A stretch of 64,000 nt of DNA from Photobacterium lutimaris (GCF_003025555.1 NZ_PYMH01000014.1:62001-126000), one strand, 5' to 3'; positions 45,957-55,750 are shown, counted from the stretch's first letter. Made by a program: numbers and translations. Notes: a model not told the origin generated them from the sequence alone.

Positions 45957-46712
45957 TTACATCTTGAACAGCAGGTTCATTGTCATGGCGGAGTCGCGTT
46001 TTTTCAAGCCCTCGGGTACCCAGCTGTTGAGCTTTTGGTTATTGCTGATCTTGATGGCAGCAAAGTCACTGATATCTGTCGTGAGATTGAATTCTGCTTC
46101 CATTGTGCTGTTACTGTTGCCGGCAATACCAGTGAGTCGGACACCGATCTCAACGGTTTTCGATGGCTTCCAGGTCATCTTGGCACTACCACGGAGGATC
46201 AGCTCATCCACCGTATCCCTAAAGACGATATCGTCATCATCGAGTTCATCGAGGTTGGGTTCCTGATGGCGATAGCCTGGGCCGGCTTCCACTTCGACCT
46301 GCAAGGTCTCCCGCCGTATTAGCTGGTAACCCATACCGGTTGCGAACGTAAAATCGGTAAAATACGGCCCGTAGCGATCATCGACATAGTTGACGTTGCC
46401 CAGTATATAGGTCCGTTCGTTGATCTTCTTATCGCTCTGCAGTTCGACTTGGCCCTTGCGCTTGTCTTCTTCACCGTCTTTTTCGGCCAACAGAATTCGC
46501 AGCTCGCCGCTATGTCGGTACTGGTTCTTGAGATAGGTGCCGCCGATTCGGGTGTTGAGGGTTTGCGAGTCCGAGTTTCCCCCCAGGGACTGGTAGCCGA
46601 GCTCTAATTCGGTGGTTAATGGCGGCGGGATCCGGGTTGGGCGCTCATCGCTGGTGGCGGCATTGGCATGGGTGCTGGCAAGCAGTAATAGAGCTAAAAG
46701 TGTTCTTGCCAA
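45957..46712 (-). CDS. DUF481 family outer-membrane beta-barrel protein
   Basis: 251 residues with a signal peptide (MARTLLALLLLASTHANA). The mature chain has alternating hydrophobic strands, beginning ELELGYQSLGGNSDSQTLNT, with GMGYQLIRRETLQVEVEAGPGYR, and ends in aromatic-hydrophobic MTMNLLFKM. The pattern is of DUF481 (YdiY-like) small outer-membrane barrels; function unknown. Convergent with rplI and divergent from dnaB. Confidence 0.85.
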   Translation of the reverse strand: MARTLLALLLLASTHANAATSDERPTRIPPPLTTELELGYQSLGGNSDSQTLNTRIGGTYLKNQYRHSGELRILLAEKDGEEDKRKGQVELQSDKKINERTYILGNVNYVDDRYGPYFTDFTFATGMGYQLIRRETLQVEVEAGPGYRHQEPNLDELDDDDIVFRDTVDELILRGSAKMTWKPSKTVEIGVRLTGIAGNSNSTMEAEFNLTTDISDFAAIKISNNQKLNSWVPEGLKKRDSAMTMNLLFKM

Positions 46713-46938
46713 GCGGCCTCCTCATAGGTTGAAATAATCAAATACCAAACACAGCAGTGTAACCGATTTATGTCATCTTTAGGTCAGGAATTGCCAACAG
46801 AATGTACCTCTTGGCTTGTAAGCGCCTATTATTGCATTTCAATCGGGAAAATCGCCATCAACGCTATATTGATAGATAGACTCTTTGTGAATTAAGGTAT
46901 AATGCACGGCCTAGTTTCCGGCAATCATTTCAATTTCT

Positions 46939-48336
46939 ATGGCAGAGAATAGCAAACCGAACCCCCAGAAAGACTCTAAGATGGACGCAATCAAGATGGC
47001 GCCGCACTCGCTCGAGGCAGAGCAGTCGGTCCTTGGCGGCCTGATGCTGGACAACGAAAAATGGGATGTTGTTGCCGAGAAAGTCGTGGCCAAAGACTTC
47101 TACAGTCGCCCTCATCGGATTATCTTCGAAGGCGTAGCCGCCTTGTTAGAAGGCGGCAACCCGCTTGATTTGATCACCTTGTCCGAGCACCTCGAGACGG
47201 CGGATCAGCTTGAGGATGTCGGTGGCTTTGCCTATTTGGCAGAGTTGGCTAAAAACACGCCATCAGCAGCCAATATCTTAGCCTATGCCGAGATTGTCCG
47301 TGAGCGTGCGCTTATCCGTGACATGATCAGCGTCGCCAATGAAATCGCTGATGCCGGTTATGATCCCCAAGGTCGTGATAGTGAAGAGCTGCTGGATATG
47401 GCAGAAAGCAAGGTCTTTGCCATTGCCGAGCAACGTACCTCGGAAAACGAAGGTCCGCAGAATGTTGAAGGGATCCTAGAAAAGACCCTTGAGCGTATTG
47501 AGATCCTCTATCAGTCGCCGCAAGACGGCGTGACCGGGGTGACAACTGGATTTACCGACCTGAATAAAAAGACGGCAGGCTTACAGGGTTCGGACTTGAT
47601 TATTGTTGCAGCCCGTCCTTCGATGGGTAAGACCACCTTTGCCATGAACCTGTGTGAGAACGCAGCGATGTCGGAAGAAAAACCGGTTTTGATCTTCTCG
47701 TTGGAGATGCCATCGGAGCAGATCATGATGCGTATGCTGGCCTCGTTGGCACGCGTCGATCAAACCAAGATCCGTACCGGCCAGCTTGATGACGAAGACT
47801 GGGCGCGAGTGTCTTCTGCCATGGGTGTTCTGATGGAAAAGAAGAACATGTATATCGATGACAGTTCTGGCCTGACGCCGACAGAGGTGCGCTCGCGGGC
47901 ACGGCGTATTGCCCGTGACCATGGCGGCCTTAGCCTTATCATGATCGACTACCTTCAGCTAATGCGGGTACCAAGCCTGCAAGATAACCGTACCTTGGAG
48001 ATTGCGGAAATCTCCCGCTCGCTCAAAGCGCTGGCCAAAGAGCTCAATGTGCCGGTGGTGGCACTGTCGCAGTTGAACCGCTCGTTGGAGCAGCGTGCGG
48101 ATAAACGCCCGGTAAACTCGGACTTGCGTGAATCCGGTGCCATCGAGCAGGATGCCGACTTGATCATGTTTATCTACCGTGATGAGGTTTACCACGAAGA
48201 CAGTGCCCTGAAAGGCATTGCCGAAATTATTCTTGGTAAGCAGCGTAACGGCCCGATCGGTACGGTGCGACTGACATTCCAAGGCCAGTATTCGCGGTTT
48301 GATAATTATGCTGGCCCGGCCTTTGATGATGAATAA
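46939..48336 (+). CDS. dnaB: Replicative DNA helicase DnaB
   Basis: 465 residues. N-terminal primase-binding domain from APHSLEAEQSVLGGLMLD, RecA-like helicase domain with Walker A ARPSMGKTTFAMN, Walker B LIMIDYLQLM and the Arg-finger region. No intein. It unwinds the fork as a hexamer. Upstream of alr as in E. coli. Confidence 0.98.
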   Translation: MAENSKPNPQKDSKMDAIKMAPHSLEAEQSVLGGLMLDNEKWDVVAEKVVAKDFYSRPHRIIFEGVAALLEGGNPLDLITLSEHLETADQLEDVGGFAYLAELAKNTPSAANILAYAEIVRERALIRDMISVANEIADAGYDPQGRDSEELLDMAESKVFAIAEQRTSENEGPQNVEGILEKTLERIEILYQSPQDGVTGVTTGFTDLNKKTAGLQGSDLIIVAARPSMGKTTFAMNLCENAAMSEEKPVLIFSLEMPSEQIMMRMLASLARVDQTKIRTGQLDDEDWARVSSAMGVLMEKKNMYIDDSSGLTPTEVRSRARRIARDHGGLSLIMIDYLQLMRVPSLQDNRTLEIAEISRSLKALAKELNVPVVALSQLNRSLEQRADKRPVNSDLRESGAIEQDADLIMFIYRDEVYHEDSALKGIAEIILGKQRNGPIGTVRLTFQGQYSRFDNYAGPAFDDE

Positions 48337-48423
48337 GGCTTATACCCACGCATAGTTTCATGGGTATATACCGCCATATGATGTAGTACCGGTTTGCCGG
48401 GGCAATAATAAGTAGGAACAAAG

Positions 48424-49503
48424 ATGAAAGCGGCAACAGCGTATATCCGTACCGAGGCATTGACTCACAACCTGCAACAAATCCGCAGCCAGGCTCCTAA
48501 CAGTAAAATCCTGGCGGTGGTGAAAGCAAATGGCTACGGCCATGGGTTGGAACATGTTGCCAAAAGCTTGCCCGATGTCGATGGCTTTGGTGTTGCCCGT
48601 ATTGAAGAAGCCCTGACCTTGCGCGCCGGTGGTGTCGTCAAACCAGTGTTGCTGCTGGAAGGTTTCTATGCCCCGTCGGATCTCCCGGTCCTGGTTACCA
48701 ACAATATCCACACTGTTGTCCATTCTATCGAACAGCTCGAAGCGCTGGAGCAAGCTACCCTCGATGGCCCAGTGGTGGTGTGGTTGAAAATCGATACCGG
48801 CATGCACCGCCTCGGTGTCCGGCCAGAGCAATATGCTGATTTTGTCGAACGGCTCCATGCTTGCACAAATGTGGCCAAGCCGCTGCGCTATATGAGCCAC
48901 TTTGGCTGTGCTGATGAGCTGTCTAGCGAGGTGACGCCGCGTCAAATCGATGCCTTTATGTCCTTGACTGATGGTTGCCGCGGGGAGCGTTCACTAGCGG
49001 CCTCGGCGGGCATATTGGAATGGCCAGATAGCCACCTTGAGTGGATTCGCCCTGGGATCATTATGTATGGGGTTTCTCCGTTTGCCGAAACAGGTCGTGG
49101 CGCTGACTCATACGGTTTGAAGCCGGTCATGACGCTGACCTCCAGCTTGATTGCGGTGCGTGATGTCAAGCAAGGCGAGTCGGTGGGCTACGGTGGGATC
49201 TGGACCAGCGAACGTGATACTAAGGTAGGGGTGATAGCGATCGGCTATGGCGATGGCTATCCGCGTACCGCACCCAATGGCACGCCGGTACTGGTTAATG
49301 GGCGTGTTGTTCCGATGGCGGGTAGAGTGTCGATGGATATGTTGACGGTCGATCTCGGCCCCGACAGCACCGACAAGGTGGGTGATGAAGCTATCTTGTG
49401 GGGCGAGGGCTTGCCAGCAGAAGTGGTTGCAGGTCATATTGGAACCATTGCGTATGAGCTGGTGACTAAGCTAACATCAAGAGTCGCAATGGCTTATCTA
49501 TAA
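48424..49503 (+). CDS. alr: Alanine racemase
   Basis: 359 residues. The PLP lysine is K34 in AVVKANGYGHG. The catalytic Tyr region reads SVGYGGIWTSERD, and AIGYGDGYPR and AGRVSMDMLTVDLG follow. It makes D-alanine for peptidoglycan. 87 bp after dnaB. Confidence 0.97.
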   Translation: MKAATAYIRTEALTHNLQQIRSQAPNSKILAVVKANGYGHGLEHVAKSLPDVDGFGVARIEEALTLRAGGVVKPVLLLEGFYAPSDLPVLVTNNIHTVVHSIEQLEALEQATLDGPVVVWLKIDTGMHRLGVRPEQYADFVERLHACTNVAKPLRYMSHFGCADELSSEVTPRQIDAFMSLTDGCRGERSLAASAGILEWPDSHLEWIRPGIIMYGVSPFAETGRGADSYGLKPVMTLTSSLIAVRDVKQGESVGYGGIWTSERDTKVGVIAIGYGDGYPRTAPNGTPVLVNGRVVPMAGRVSMDMLTVDLGPDSTDKVGDEAILWGEGLPAEVVAGHIGTIAYELVTKLTSRVAMAYL

Positions 49504-49527
49504 TAGACCGAAGAATATCCCATCATA

Positions 49528-50778
49528 ATGACAACAATTATTAAAGCCGCAGCAATGGTTGCGGCTTTTTCATGCTCAACAGCAGCTTGGGCCGATAGCT
49601 GGCCGTCATGGACGCCTGAGACCGCGTTTGTTCCCTTTGCGTTCTCGACCGATGCCATGGGGCTGTCCGTGGGGATGGCTGGTCTGCTCAAGGGGGCTGG
49701 ACAGCCTCAAGCTGCCCTGCTCGGGGCTGGGGTCTACAGTGAGAAGGGGACCTGGCTCTCTTACTTAGGGGCCAGTAATTATATTTTCAGCCAGAATAGC
49801 CGTTGGTTGTTTGGCGCGGAGCTGTTTGATGCCAATTACAAGCAATTTGACTACTACCTGGGTGAAGCGTCTGGCAATGCTTCCAGCGCTGATGACAAGA
49901 TAATAGCTAATGCCAAGGAGTTCCAGTATCGGTTGTCGATGCGCTATGTTCTGCCTATGGGGGCTGGGGACAGTCAAGGGATCCGTGCAGCCCTGACCCC
50001 TGTGCGCAAGCTCACGGGCCATACGCCCTGGGACAGTGGTGTGAGTTCCGTGGAGTTCCGGCCGTTTTACCAAGGACGGGAATTTGACGACTTGCCGACA
50101 TCGCAAGTAGAACCCGCTGACTTTACCGAGGTCGAGAAGGTGTGGGGGCTGGAAACCCGCTTTGATTGGGATAATCGCAACAACACCCGTAACCCGACGG
50201 AGGGGAGCCAAAGCCAGCTCTCCGTGACCCTTGATCCCGGGAGCCATGAACGGCCAAGCTGGTGGAAGTGGGAATTTGAACAGAGTTGGTTCTGGTCCTT
50301 CGGAAACCTGGGTGAGTTGTTCGATCAGCAGGTACTGGCATTGAATGTGTACACAGCCGATACCCCAAGCTGGAACAGCACGGAGCAGGTTAATGGCCAA
50401 CAAGAGTTCCGCCGACCACCGGCCTATGCGGGAAACCGTCTTGGGGGCTTGTATCGGTTGCGCAGTTTCTCCGGTGGCCGTTTTGTCGATCGGGCGGCAC
50501 TGAGCTATAGCATGGAATACCGGGTGATGCCTGACTGGCAGCCGCTGGATGACTGGCCGGTATTCGAATGGTATGACGTGCCTTGGTGGCAGTGGGTGGC
50601 TTTTGTCGATGTCGGCCGGGTGGCTGATGAGTATGATCTGGCAAAGCTGCACCGTGATATGAAGTGGAGTGTTGGTGGTGCGGTACGCTTCCAGGTTGAA
50701 GGCATTGTTGTTCGCACTGAAATGGCCGCAGGCAGTGAAGACAGTTTGTTCCGGGTGATGATCAACCAGCCGTTCTAG
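49528..50778 (+). CDS. Omp85/surface-antigen type outer-membrane barrel without POTRA domains
   Basis: 416 residues with signal peptide (MTTIIKAAAMVAAFSCSTAAWA). There is no room for POTRA domains; the mature protein is nearly all barrel. Strands include WGLETRFDWDNRNNTRNPTEG, typical of bacterial surface antigen (D15) domains, then GGLYRLRSFSGGRFVDRAALSYS and a C-terminal SLFRVMINQPF. Such short members are outer-membrane proteins of unknown role. It is only 24 bp after alr and may be cotranscribed. Confidence 0.8.
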   Translation: MTTIIKAAAMVAAFSCSTAAWADSWPSWTPETAFVPFAFSTDAMGLSVGMAGLLKGAGQPQAALLGAGVYSEKGTWLSYLGASNYIFSQNSRWLFGAELFDANYKQFDYYLGEASGNASSADDKIIANAKEFQYRLSMRYVLPMGAGDSQGIRAALTPVRKLTGHTPWDSGVSSVEFRPFYQGREFDDLPTSQVEPADFTEVEKVWGLETRFDWDNRNNTRNPTEGSQSQLSVTLDPGSHERPSWWKWEFEQSWFWSFGNLGELFDQQVLALNVYTADTPSWNSTEQVNGQQEFRRPPAYAGNRLGGLYRLRSFSGGRFVDRAALSYSMEYRVMPDWQPLDDWPVFEWYDVPWWQWVAFVDVGRVADEYDLAKLHRDMKWSVGGAVRFQVEGIVVRTEMAAGSEDSLFRVMINQPF

Positions 50779-50959
50779 TTAGCCTGATAGAGTCGCTGTC
50801 CATCGTGTCCCGCATCGGGCGTGGTTAGCCGTTTCGCAGGCTGCGGGGGCGTCTGGCCAAGAAATAAACTGCGCTATACTTGTTCGTACCACCGTCTGTG
50901 TTTGTTACAATATATTCTCTGTCTCGCCGTTATCCATAAATTCTCTGGTATAGATACTC

Positions 50960-51718
50960 ATGTCATCGAAATTTCTCGAAAAGGCCTGGAGCCAAAAAAC
51001 CGTTAACCTTGAAGATAAGCTGCTGCTGGTTGCCTTGGCGGAGCTATCGGACAGAGACGGTGCCTTCATCACTAGCATGTCTCAGCTTAAAGAGATGATG
51101 TGTGCCTCTGAGAGTATGCTTGATAACCTGATCGCCAAACTGTCGATGGAGCAGCTGATCATTGGGGTCAACAAGGCATCCGCGAGTTACCGTACCAGCG
51201 GCAAAATCAATGGCCGCTTGAACTTCGATGCCTATGTGGATCACAGCGTGGTTGATCACCGCGCGTCGCAAGGCAATACGGGCTATGTTCAGCAGCCTCA
51301 TGCCAATCCGGACGTGTATAGTAATGCCAAGCGGGTATCGAGCTTCCATCGCTCTCAAGTTACCCCGGTGAATAAGACGATTTCAGGCAAAGCGATCAAT
51401 ATCCTCGAACTCTCCCCGAATGTGATTGAGCCTTGGGCCGAAGCCGTAATGTTCAAAAGTGGCTACGGCAACCAAACTCAGGTTTGGGCGTCGTTTATCG
51501 AACGTATCAGGGAAACACCAAGCAAACAGCTCTATTCGCTTGATGAACTACGAAGTCGGCTGCACTCCCACCTTCACAGCGAAAAAAGTTACAAGCAGGG
51601 TTATAACCGCCCTGCTTCAAGGCCTCAGGCGGTGAAACGTGGTGCCATTGATATTCTGGAAGAAAAGATTGCTAACTTTAACTTTAAGAGTGACGACGAA
51701 GGGGATGACTTACTATGA
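50960..51718 (+). CDS. Unknown protein with initiator-like winged-helix N-terminus
   Basis: 252 residues, no signal peptide. Residues about 14-70 (VNLEDKLLLVALAELSDRDG, then SMSQLKEMMCASESMLDNLI) have the spacing of HTH_36-type winged helices found in phage and plasmid replication initiators and in some primosomal proteins. Residues 70-130 look disordered. A second helical block (about 152-205) begins LELSPNVIEPWAEAVMF, and the tail is acidic. It overlaps the next gene by 4 bases (ATGA), so they form an operon. The initiator-like reading is my own pattern judgement and needs a profile search. Confidence 0.7.
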   Translation: MSSKFLEKAWSQKTVNLEDKLLLVALAELSDRDGAFITSMSQLKEMMCASESMLDNLIAKLSMEQLIIGVNKASASYRTSGKINGRLNFDAYVDHSVVDHRASQGNTGYVQQPHANPDVYSNAKRVSSFHRSQVTPVNKTISGKAINILELSPNVIEPWAEAVMFKSGYGNQTQVWASFIERIRETPSKQLYSLDELRSRLHSHLHSEKSYKQGYNRPASRPQAVKRGAIDILEEKIANFNFKSDDEGDDLL

Positions 51719-52605
51719 GTTCTCCAAAGAACATCAGTGAAACGCACGCCGAGTATTGGAATCGAATTAAAAGTGAGCTCAAAGCGCCCAAGCAATCAGA
51801 CAAAAGTGTGACATCAGCCTCTTCTGCCTCTGTTCCGGCTCAGCGCCAACCGGCTGCCCCTGCGATCAGGGCTACGGTACCTGCCCCTGCACCGCAACCG
51901 GATGATACCAGCGCGATAAGCTTTTCGGCTGAGAGCCAAGGGGTCTCGGGGTTCTCCCCGAAAACCCAGGTGATGCTGGATAAGTACAACGGCACCAGCC
52001 AAAAGAAAATCATGCAATTTTGGTATGACATGAACATGAATTTCGGGCAGAGCAAGGTGCGCCAGGAATTTGGTGACGAGCCGGGTGAAAGGTTGATGCA
52101 GTTTGCCGCCTCGCTGGATCGCAATAGCTATCGTCGACTTAAAGACAATCTGGATGAGCGCTTGAAGAAAGGCCAGGAATGGCCGCCTTCTTTTGCGGTT
52201 TTCAAAGCCCTGAAAGATACCCCGACCGATCGTGAGATCCTCGAAGCCCGGACTAACATACTGACACTGAAAAAACCGGTTAGCCGGGTTGAAATTTATA
52301 TTAGCAAGCGTAAATCGGCCAAGCTCAGAACGCTGTCTGAAAAACATATCGCAGCAGAATTTCGTACGCTCTACCTCGAGGCGTTTGAGGAGGTGGAAAT
52401 TTATGATCGTGATATCAAGCTGGATGAGAGGGAGTCGGCAATCAGCGAAGTCACCAATAATATCCCCAAATCAGAAATGGATAAGGATATTGATGACCGG
52501 ATCGCGCACGGTTACAAATTACCGGGTAAGCTAGGGGATACTTTCGACAGGATCCAGTCCCTGAGGTCGAGTAACAGCCATGTGGTTATCGACGAGATTG
52601 ACTAA
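51715..52605 (+). CDS. Unknown protein with a phage replication-P/DnaT-like segment
   Basis: 296 residues. An N-terminal polar region (1-30) and Ala/Pro/Ser linker (31-65) precede a helical block (about 85-170) containing IMQFWYDMNMNFG and LKDNLDERLKKGQEWPPSF (WPPSF at 156-160) followed by AVFKAL. A WPPS-x-x-x-F motif after a helix is common in lambda P-type helicase loaders and related DnaT-like segments. The C-terminal half (about 171-296) is charged and helical and unrecognised. Coupled to the upstream winged-helix gene. The likely process is DNA replication or restart, but this is inference. Confidence 0.65.
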   Translation: MSSPKNISETHAEYWNRIKSELKAPKQSDKSVTSASSASVPAQRQPAAPAIRATVPAPAPQPDDTSAISFSAESQGVSGFSPKTQVMLDKYNGTSQKKIMQFWYDMNMNFGQSKVRQEFGDEPGERLMQFAASLDRNSYRRLKDNLDERLKKGQEWPPSFAVFKALKDTPTDREILEARTNILTLKKPVSRVEIYISKRKSAKLRTLSEKHIAAEFRTLYLEAFEEVEIYDRDIKLDERESAISEVTNNIPKSEMDKDIDDRIAHGYKLPGKLGDTFDRIQSLRSSNSHVVIDEID

Positions 52606-52659
52606 CCTTGTGCCATGCTCGCAATATAGCGCTGTTTTGTTTTTATAAGGTTTGGGTCG

Positions 52660-53346
52660 ATGCAAGAATTCACAGTGCTAGAGCGTAAAGAGTCCTACTT
52701 CCTGTGCAGAAAGGGCACAGGCCACTGTCGTATTATTATTGATGAAAATAGCCAGACCCTGCCTTTGGGTACCTTCATGCTGCATGCAGAGGAGATATCG
52801 GACCGCTATACCCACCATGCCAATGATAGCGTGTTCCGGTTGCTGATGCCTTTTGAACAGCAGGGGAACATTGATATCTGTACCTTGGCGACGGGCAGAA
52901 AGAATCACTTTGTCTACAAGCGCTGTTTGCAGCTCGGCGGTAAATGGGAGCCGGTGCTCAACGAATGGGTTTTCTCGGCGGCCATCAAGCATGAGGTCGA
53001 TAAATTGGCCGAGCAGATCAACTCTGAACTGCTCTATATCGAAGCCACCTTCAACGAAACCATCAAATTGACGACTGGGCCACTGACCCTGTTTGGCTAC
53101 CCCCTGGTCAAATCTGTCGGTAGCAATGGCAGGGTGCAGTTAAATTATGGGGTGAAGCTGACTGCCGGCGAGATTGTGTGTATGCCAGCAGATACGGTGC
53201 AAACCATTATCCTGGCTGACTCGAAAGTCCAGCTATTCGTGCCAAAGGCGCTCCTCGAACTGTCGTCGTGTCATGAAGACTTCCTCTGTATTGTTGATAT
53301 CGAGAAAAAGCGCAAGCCCCGCAAGAAACCCACTTTTCCGTGGTAA
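52660..53346 (+). CDS. Unknown 228-residue protein
   Basis: Starts MQEFTVLERKESYFLCRKG, no signal peptide or membrane helix. A central VYKRCLQLGGKWEPVLNEWVFSAAIKHEVDKLAEQIN may be a DNA-binding or cofactor segment but matches no family I know. The tail is basic (EKKRKPRKKPTFPW). Same strand, 54 bp after the previous gene, so possibly the third member of that operon. Function not assigned. Confidence 0.65.
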   Translation: MQEFTVLERKESYFLCRKGTGHCRIIIDENSQTLPLGTFMLHAEEISDRYTHHANDSVFRLLMPFEQQGNIDICTLATGRKNHFVYKRCLQLGGKWEPVLNEWVFSAAIKHEVDKLAEQINSELLYIEATFNETIKLTTGPLTLFGYPLVKSVGSNGRVQLNYGVKLTAGEIVCMPADTVQTIILADSKVQLFVPKALLELSSCHEDFLCIVDIEKKRKPRKKPTFPW

Positions 53347-53384
53347 ATCCGAACCACCCCAGAGATGTTATTGTTCGGTGAGTA

Positions 53385-53804
53385 TTATTCTCCCTGCAGG
53401 GTGATCACAATGCGCCGGCTACCGCCTTGGTCACGGTGCTCGCCAAGGTAAATGCCCTGCCAGGTGCCTAGTGCGAATCGGCCATGGCTGATCGGTATGC
53501 TGACACTGCTGCCGAGTGTCGAGGCCTTGATATGGGCTGGCATGTCATCATCGCCTTCATAGGTGTGCTGGTAGTATGGGGCGCGCTCGGGAGCAGCCTG
53601 GTTGAAGTGCGCTTCCATATCACGGCGTACCGTCGGGTCGGCATTTTCATTGAGGGTTAGGCTGGCCGACGTGTGCTGGATAAAGAGGTGAGCCAGCCCG
53701 ATATTGATCTGGGCCAACTCCGGGATTTGTTGTTCAATTTCACCGGTAATAAGGTGAAAGCCACGGGGCCGTGGGCGAAGCTGGATTGTTTTTTGGTACC
53801 ACAT
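53385..53804 (-). CDS. YjbQ family protein (secondary thiamine-phosphate synthase)
   Basis: 139 residues from the ATG ending at 53804 (MWYQKTIQLRPRPRGFHLITGEIE), with AAGGAT upstream; longer in-frame starts add unmatched sequence. It has the family signature LFIQHTSASLTLNENADPTVRRDMEAHF and HIKASTLGSSVSIPI and GTWQGIYLGEHRD. Members show weak thiamine-phosphate synthase activity; the physiological role is unclear. Convergent with the unknown gene cluster and divergent from pgi. Confidence 0.92.
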   Translation of the reverse strand: MWYQKTIQLRPRPRGFHLITGEIEQQIPELAQINIGLAHLFIQHTSASLTLNENADPTVRRDMEAHFNQAAPERAPYYQHTYEGDDDMPAHIKASTLGSSVSIPISHGRFALGTWQGIYLGEHRDQGGSRRIVITLQGE

Positions 53805-54097
53805 CGTTATTATCCTTACTGATACTCGAGCAATAAATACCACATAGCTTGGATATATGGCGGTTTTATGACCCTGCAACTTACTCTTTAGTTTCGTGAC
53901 CTGACGCAATGAAGATCGGTATCCCTTCACGTCATAATCACTCATAAGTTGTAAAATTACAAAAATTTAGCTGGCCTGATAAGTTGAGCTACACTAGGGT
54001 CAACGTAACGAACAACATTTACTAAGATCGGGGATCCATTGCTTGGGTTTTGCTGTCAAGACTAATGGATTAACAATTAAAAATCAGGAATTTCATC

Positions 54098-55750
54098 ATG
54101 TTGAAAAACATCAATCCAACCCATACTGAAGCGTGGAAAGCGCTGACTGCACACTTCGAAGATGCCCAGGATCTTCAGCTAAGCGAGCTTTTTGCCAGCG
54201 ACAGCGAGCGTTTCAACAAGTTCTCGGCCAACTTCGGCGATGACATCCTACTGGATTTCTCCAAGAACCTGATCACTGAAGAGACCATGGGTAAGCTAGT
54301 TGCCCTGGCTGAGCAGACAGAAGTAAAAGCTGCGATTGCAGATTTGTTCAGCGGTGAAAAGATCAACCAAACGGAAGGCCGCGCGGTATTGCACTCGGCG
54401 CTGCGTAACCGTAGCAACACGCCAGTTATGGTTGACGGTGAAGACGTCATGCCAAACGTCAATGCGGTACTGGAGAAGATGAAAGCCTTCACTGCGCGTA
54501 TTGTTGACGGTGAATGGAAAGGTTACACCGGCAAAGAGATCACTGATGTTGTTAACATCGGTATTGGTGGTTCAGATCTTGGTCCATACATGGTGACTGA
54601 AGCGCTGGCACCCTACAAAACTCGCCTTAACATGCACTTTGTATCGAACGTTGACGGTACTCACATTGCAGAAACGCTAAAAGAGCTAAACCCTGAAACG
54701 ACGCTGTTCCTGATTGCTTCCAAGACGTTCACTACTCAGGAAACCATGACCAACGCCCACTCTGCTCGTGATTGGTTCCTAGCCACCGCGGGTGATCAGG
54801 CTCACGTCGCCAAGCATTTCGCCGCGCTATCGACCAACGCTCAGTCGGTATCAGAGTTCGGTATCGATACCGACAACATGTTCGAGTTCTGGGACTGGGT
54901 TGGCGGTCGTTACTCGCTATGCTCGGCTATCGGCCTGTCTATCAGTCTATCTATTGGTTTTGACAACTTCGTGGCGTTGCTTGATGGTGCCCACGCTATG
55001 GATCAGCACTTCGCCCAAGCGCCACTTGAGCAGAACCTGCCTGTGATCCTTGCTCTTATCGGTATTTGGTACAACAACTTCCATGGCGCTGAATCAGAGG
55101 CGATTTTGCCGTACGATCAGTACCTGCACCGTTTTGCAGCTTACTTCCAGCAAGGCAATATGGAGTCAAACGGCAAGTGTGTTGACCGTGGCGGTAACCC
55201 GATTGATTACCAAACGGGCCCAATCATTTGGGGTGAACCAGGTACGAATGGTCAGCATGCGTTCTACCAGTTGATCCACCAAGGGACTAAGCTGATCCCT
55301 TGTGACTTCATTGCTCCGGCAATTAGCCACAACCCTCTGAGTGATCACCATCCTAAATTGATGGCGAACTTCTTTGCTCAGACCGAAGCGTTGGCATTTG
55401 GTAAAACCAAAGAGCAGGTTGAAGCTGAGTTCCTGGCTGCAGGCAAAACTCAGGCAGAAGTGGCTGAGCTGGTACCATTTAAGGTATTCGACGGAAACCG
55501 CCCAACGAACTCTATCCTTGTTAAGCAAGTGACTCCAGCGGTACTGGGTTCTCTGATTGCGCTTTATGAGCACAAGATCTTCACTCAGGGCGTAATTTGG
55601 AATATCTATAGCTTTGATCAGTGGGGGGTTGAGCTTGGTAAGCAGCTTGCAAACCAAATCCTACCTGAACTAGGTGGTGAAGAAGCGGTAGCGAGCCACG
55701 ATAGCTCAACCAACGGTTTGATCAACGCATTTAAACAATGGCGCCAGTAA
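54098..55750 (+). CDS. pgi: Glucose-6-phosphate isomerase
   Basis: 550 residues. Signatures: VVNIGIGGSDLGPYMVTEAL, SKTFTTQETMTNA, and EPGTNGQHAFYQLIHQGTKL with the catalytic His. Interconverts glucose-6-P and fructose-6-P. Highly biased codons. Followed by a strong terminator. Confidence 0.98.
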   Translation: MLKNINPTHTEAWKALTAHFEDAQDLQLSELFASDSERFNKFSANFGDDILLDFSKNLITEETMGKLVALAEQTEVKAAIADLFSGEKINQTEGRAVLHSALRNRSNTPVMVDGEDVMPNVNAVLEKMKAFTARIVDGEWKGYTGKEITDVVNIGIGGSDLGPYMVTEALAPYKTRLNMHFVSNVDGTHIAETLKELNPETTLFLIASKTFTTQETMTNAHSARDWFLATAGDQAHVAKHFAALSTNAQSVSEFGIDTDNMFEFWDWVGGRYSLCSAIGLSISLSIGFDNFVALLDGAHAMDQHFAQAPLEQNLPVILALIGIWYNNFHGAESEAILPYDQYLHRFAAYFQQGNMESNGKCVDRGGNPIDYQTGPIIWGEPGTNGQHAFYQLIHQGTKLIPCDFIAPAISHNPLSDHHPKLMANFFAQTEALAFGKTKEQVEAEFLAAGKTQAEVAELVPFKVFDGNRPTNSILVKQVTPAVLGSLIALYEHKIFTQGVIWNIYSFDQWGVELGKQLANQILPELGGEEAVASHDSSTNGLINAFKQWRQ

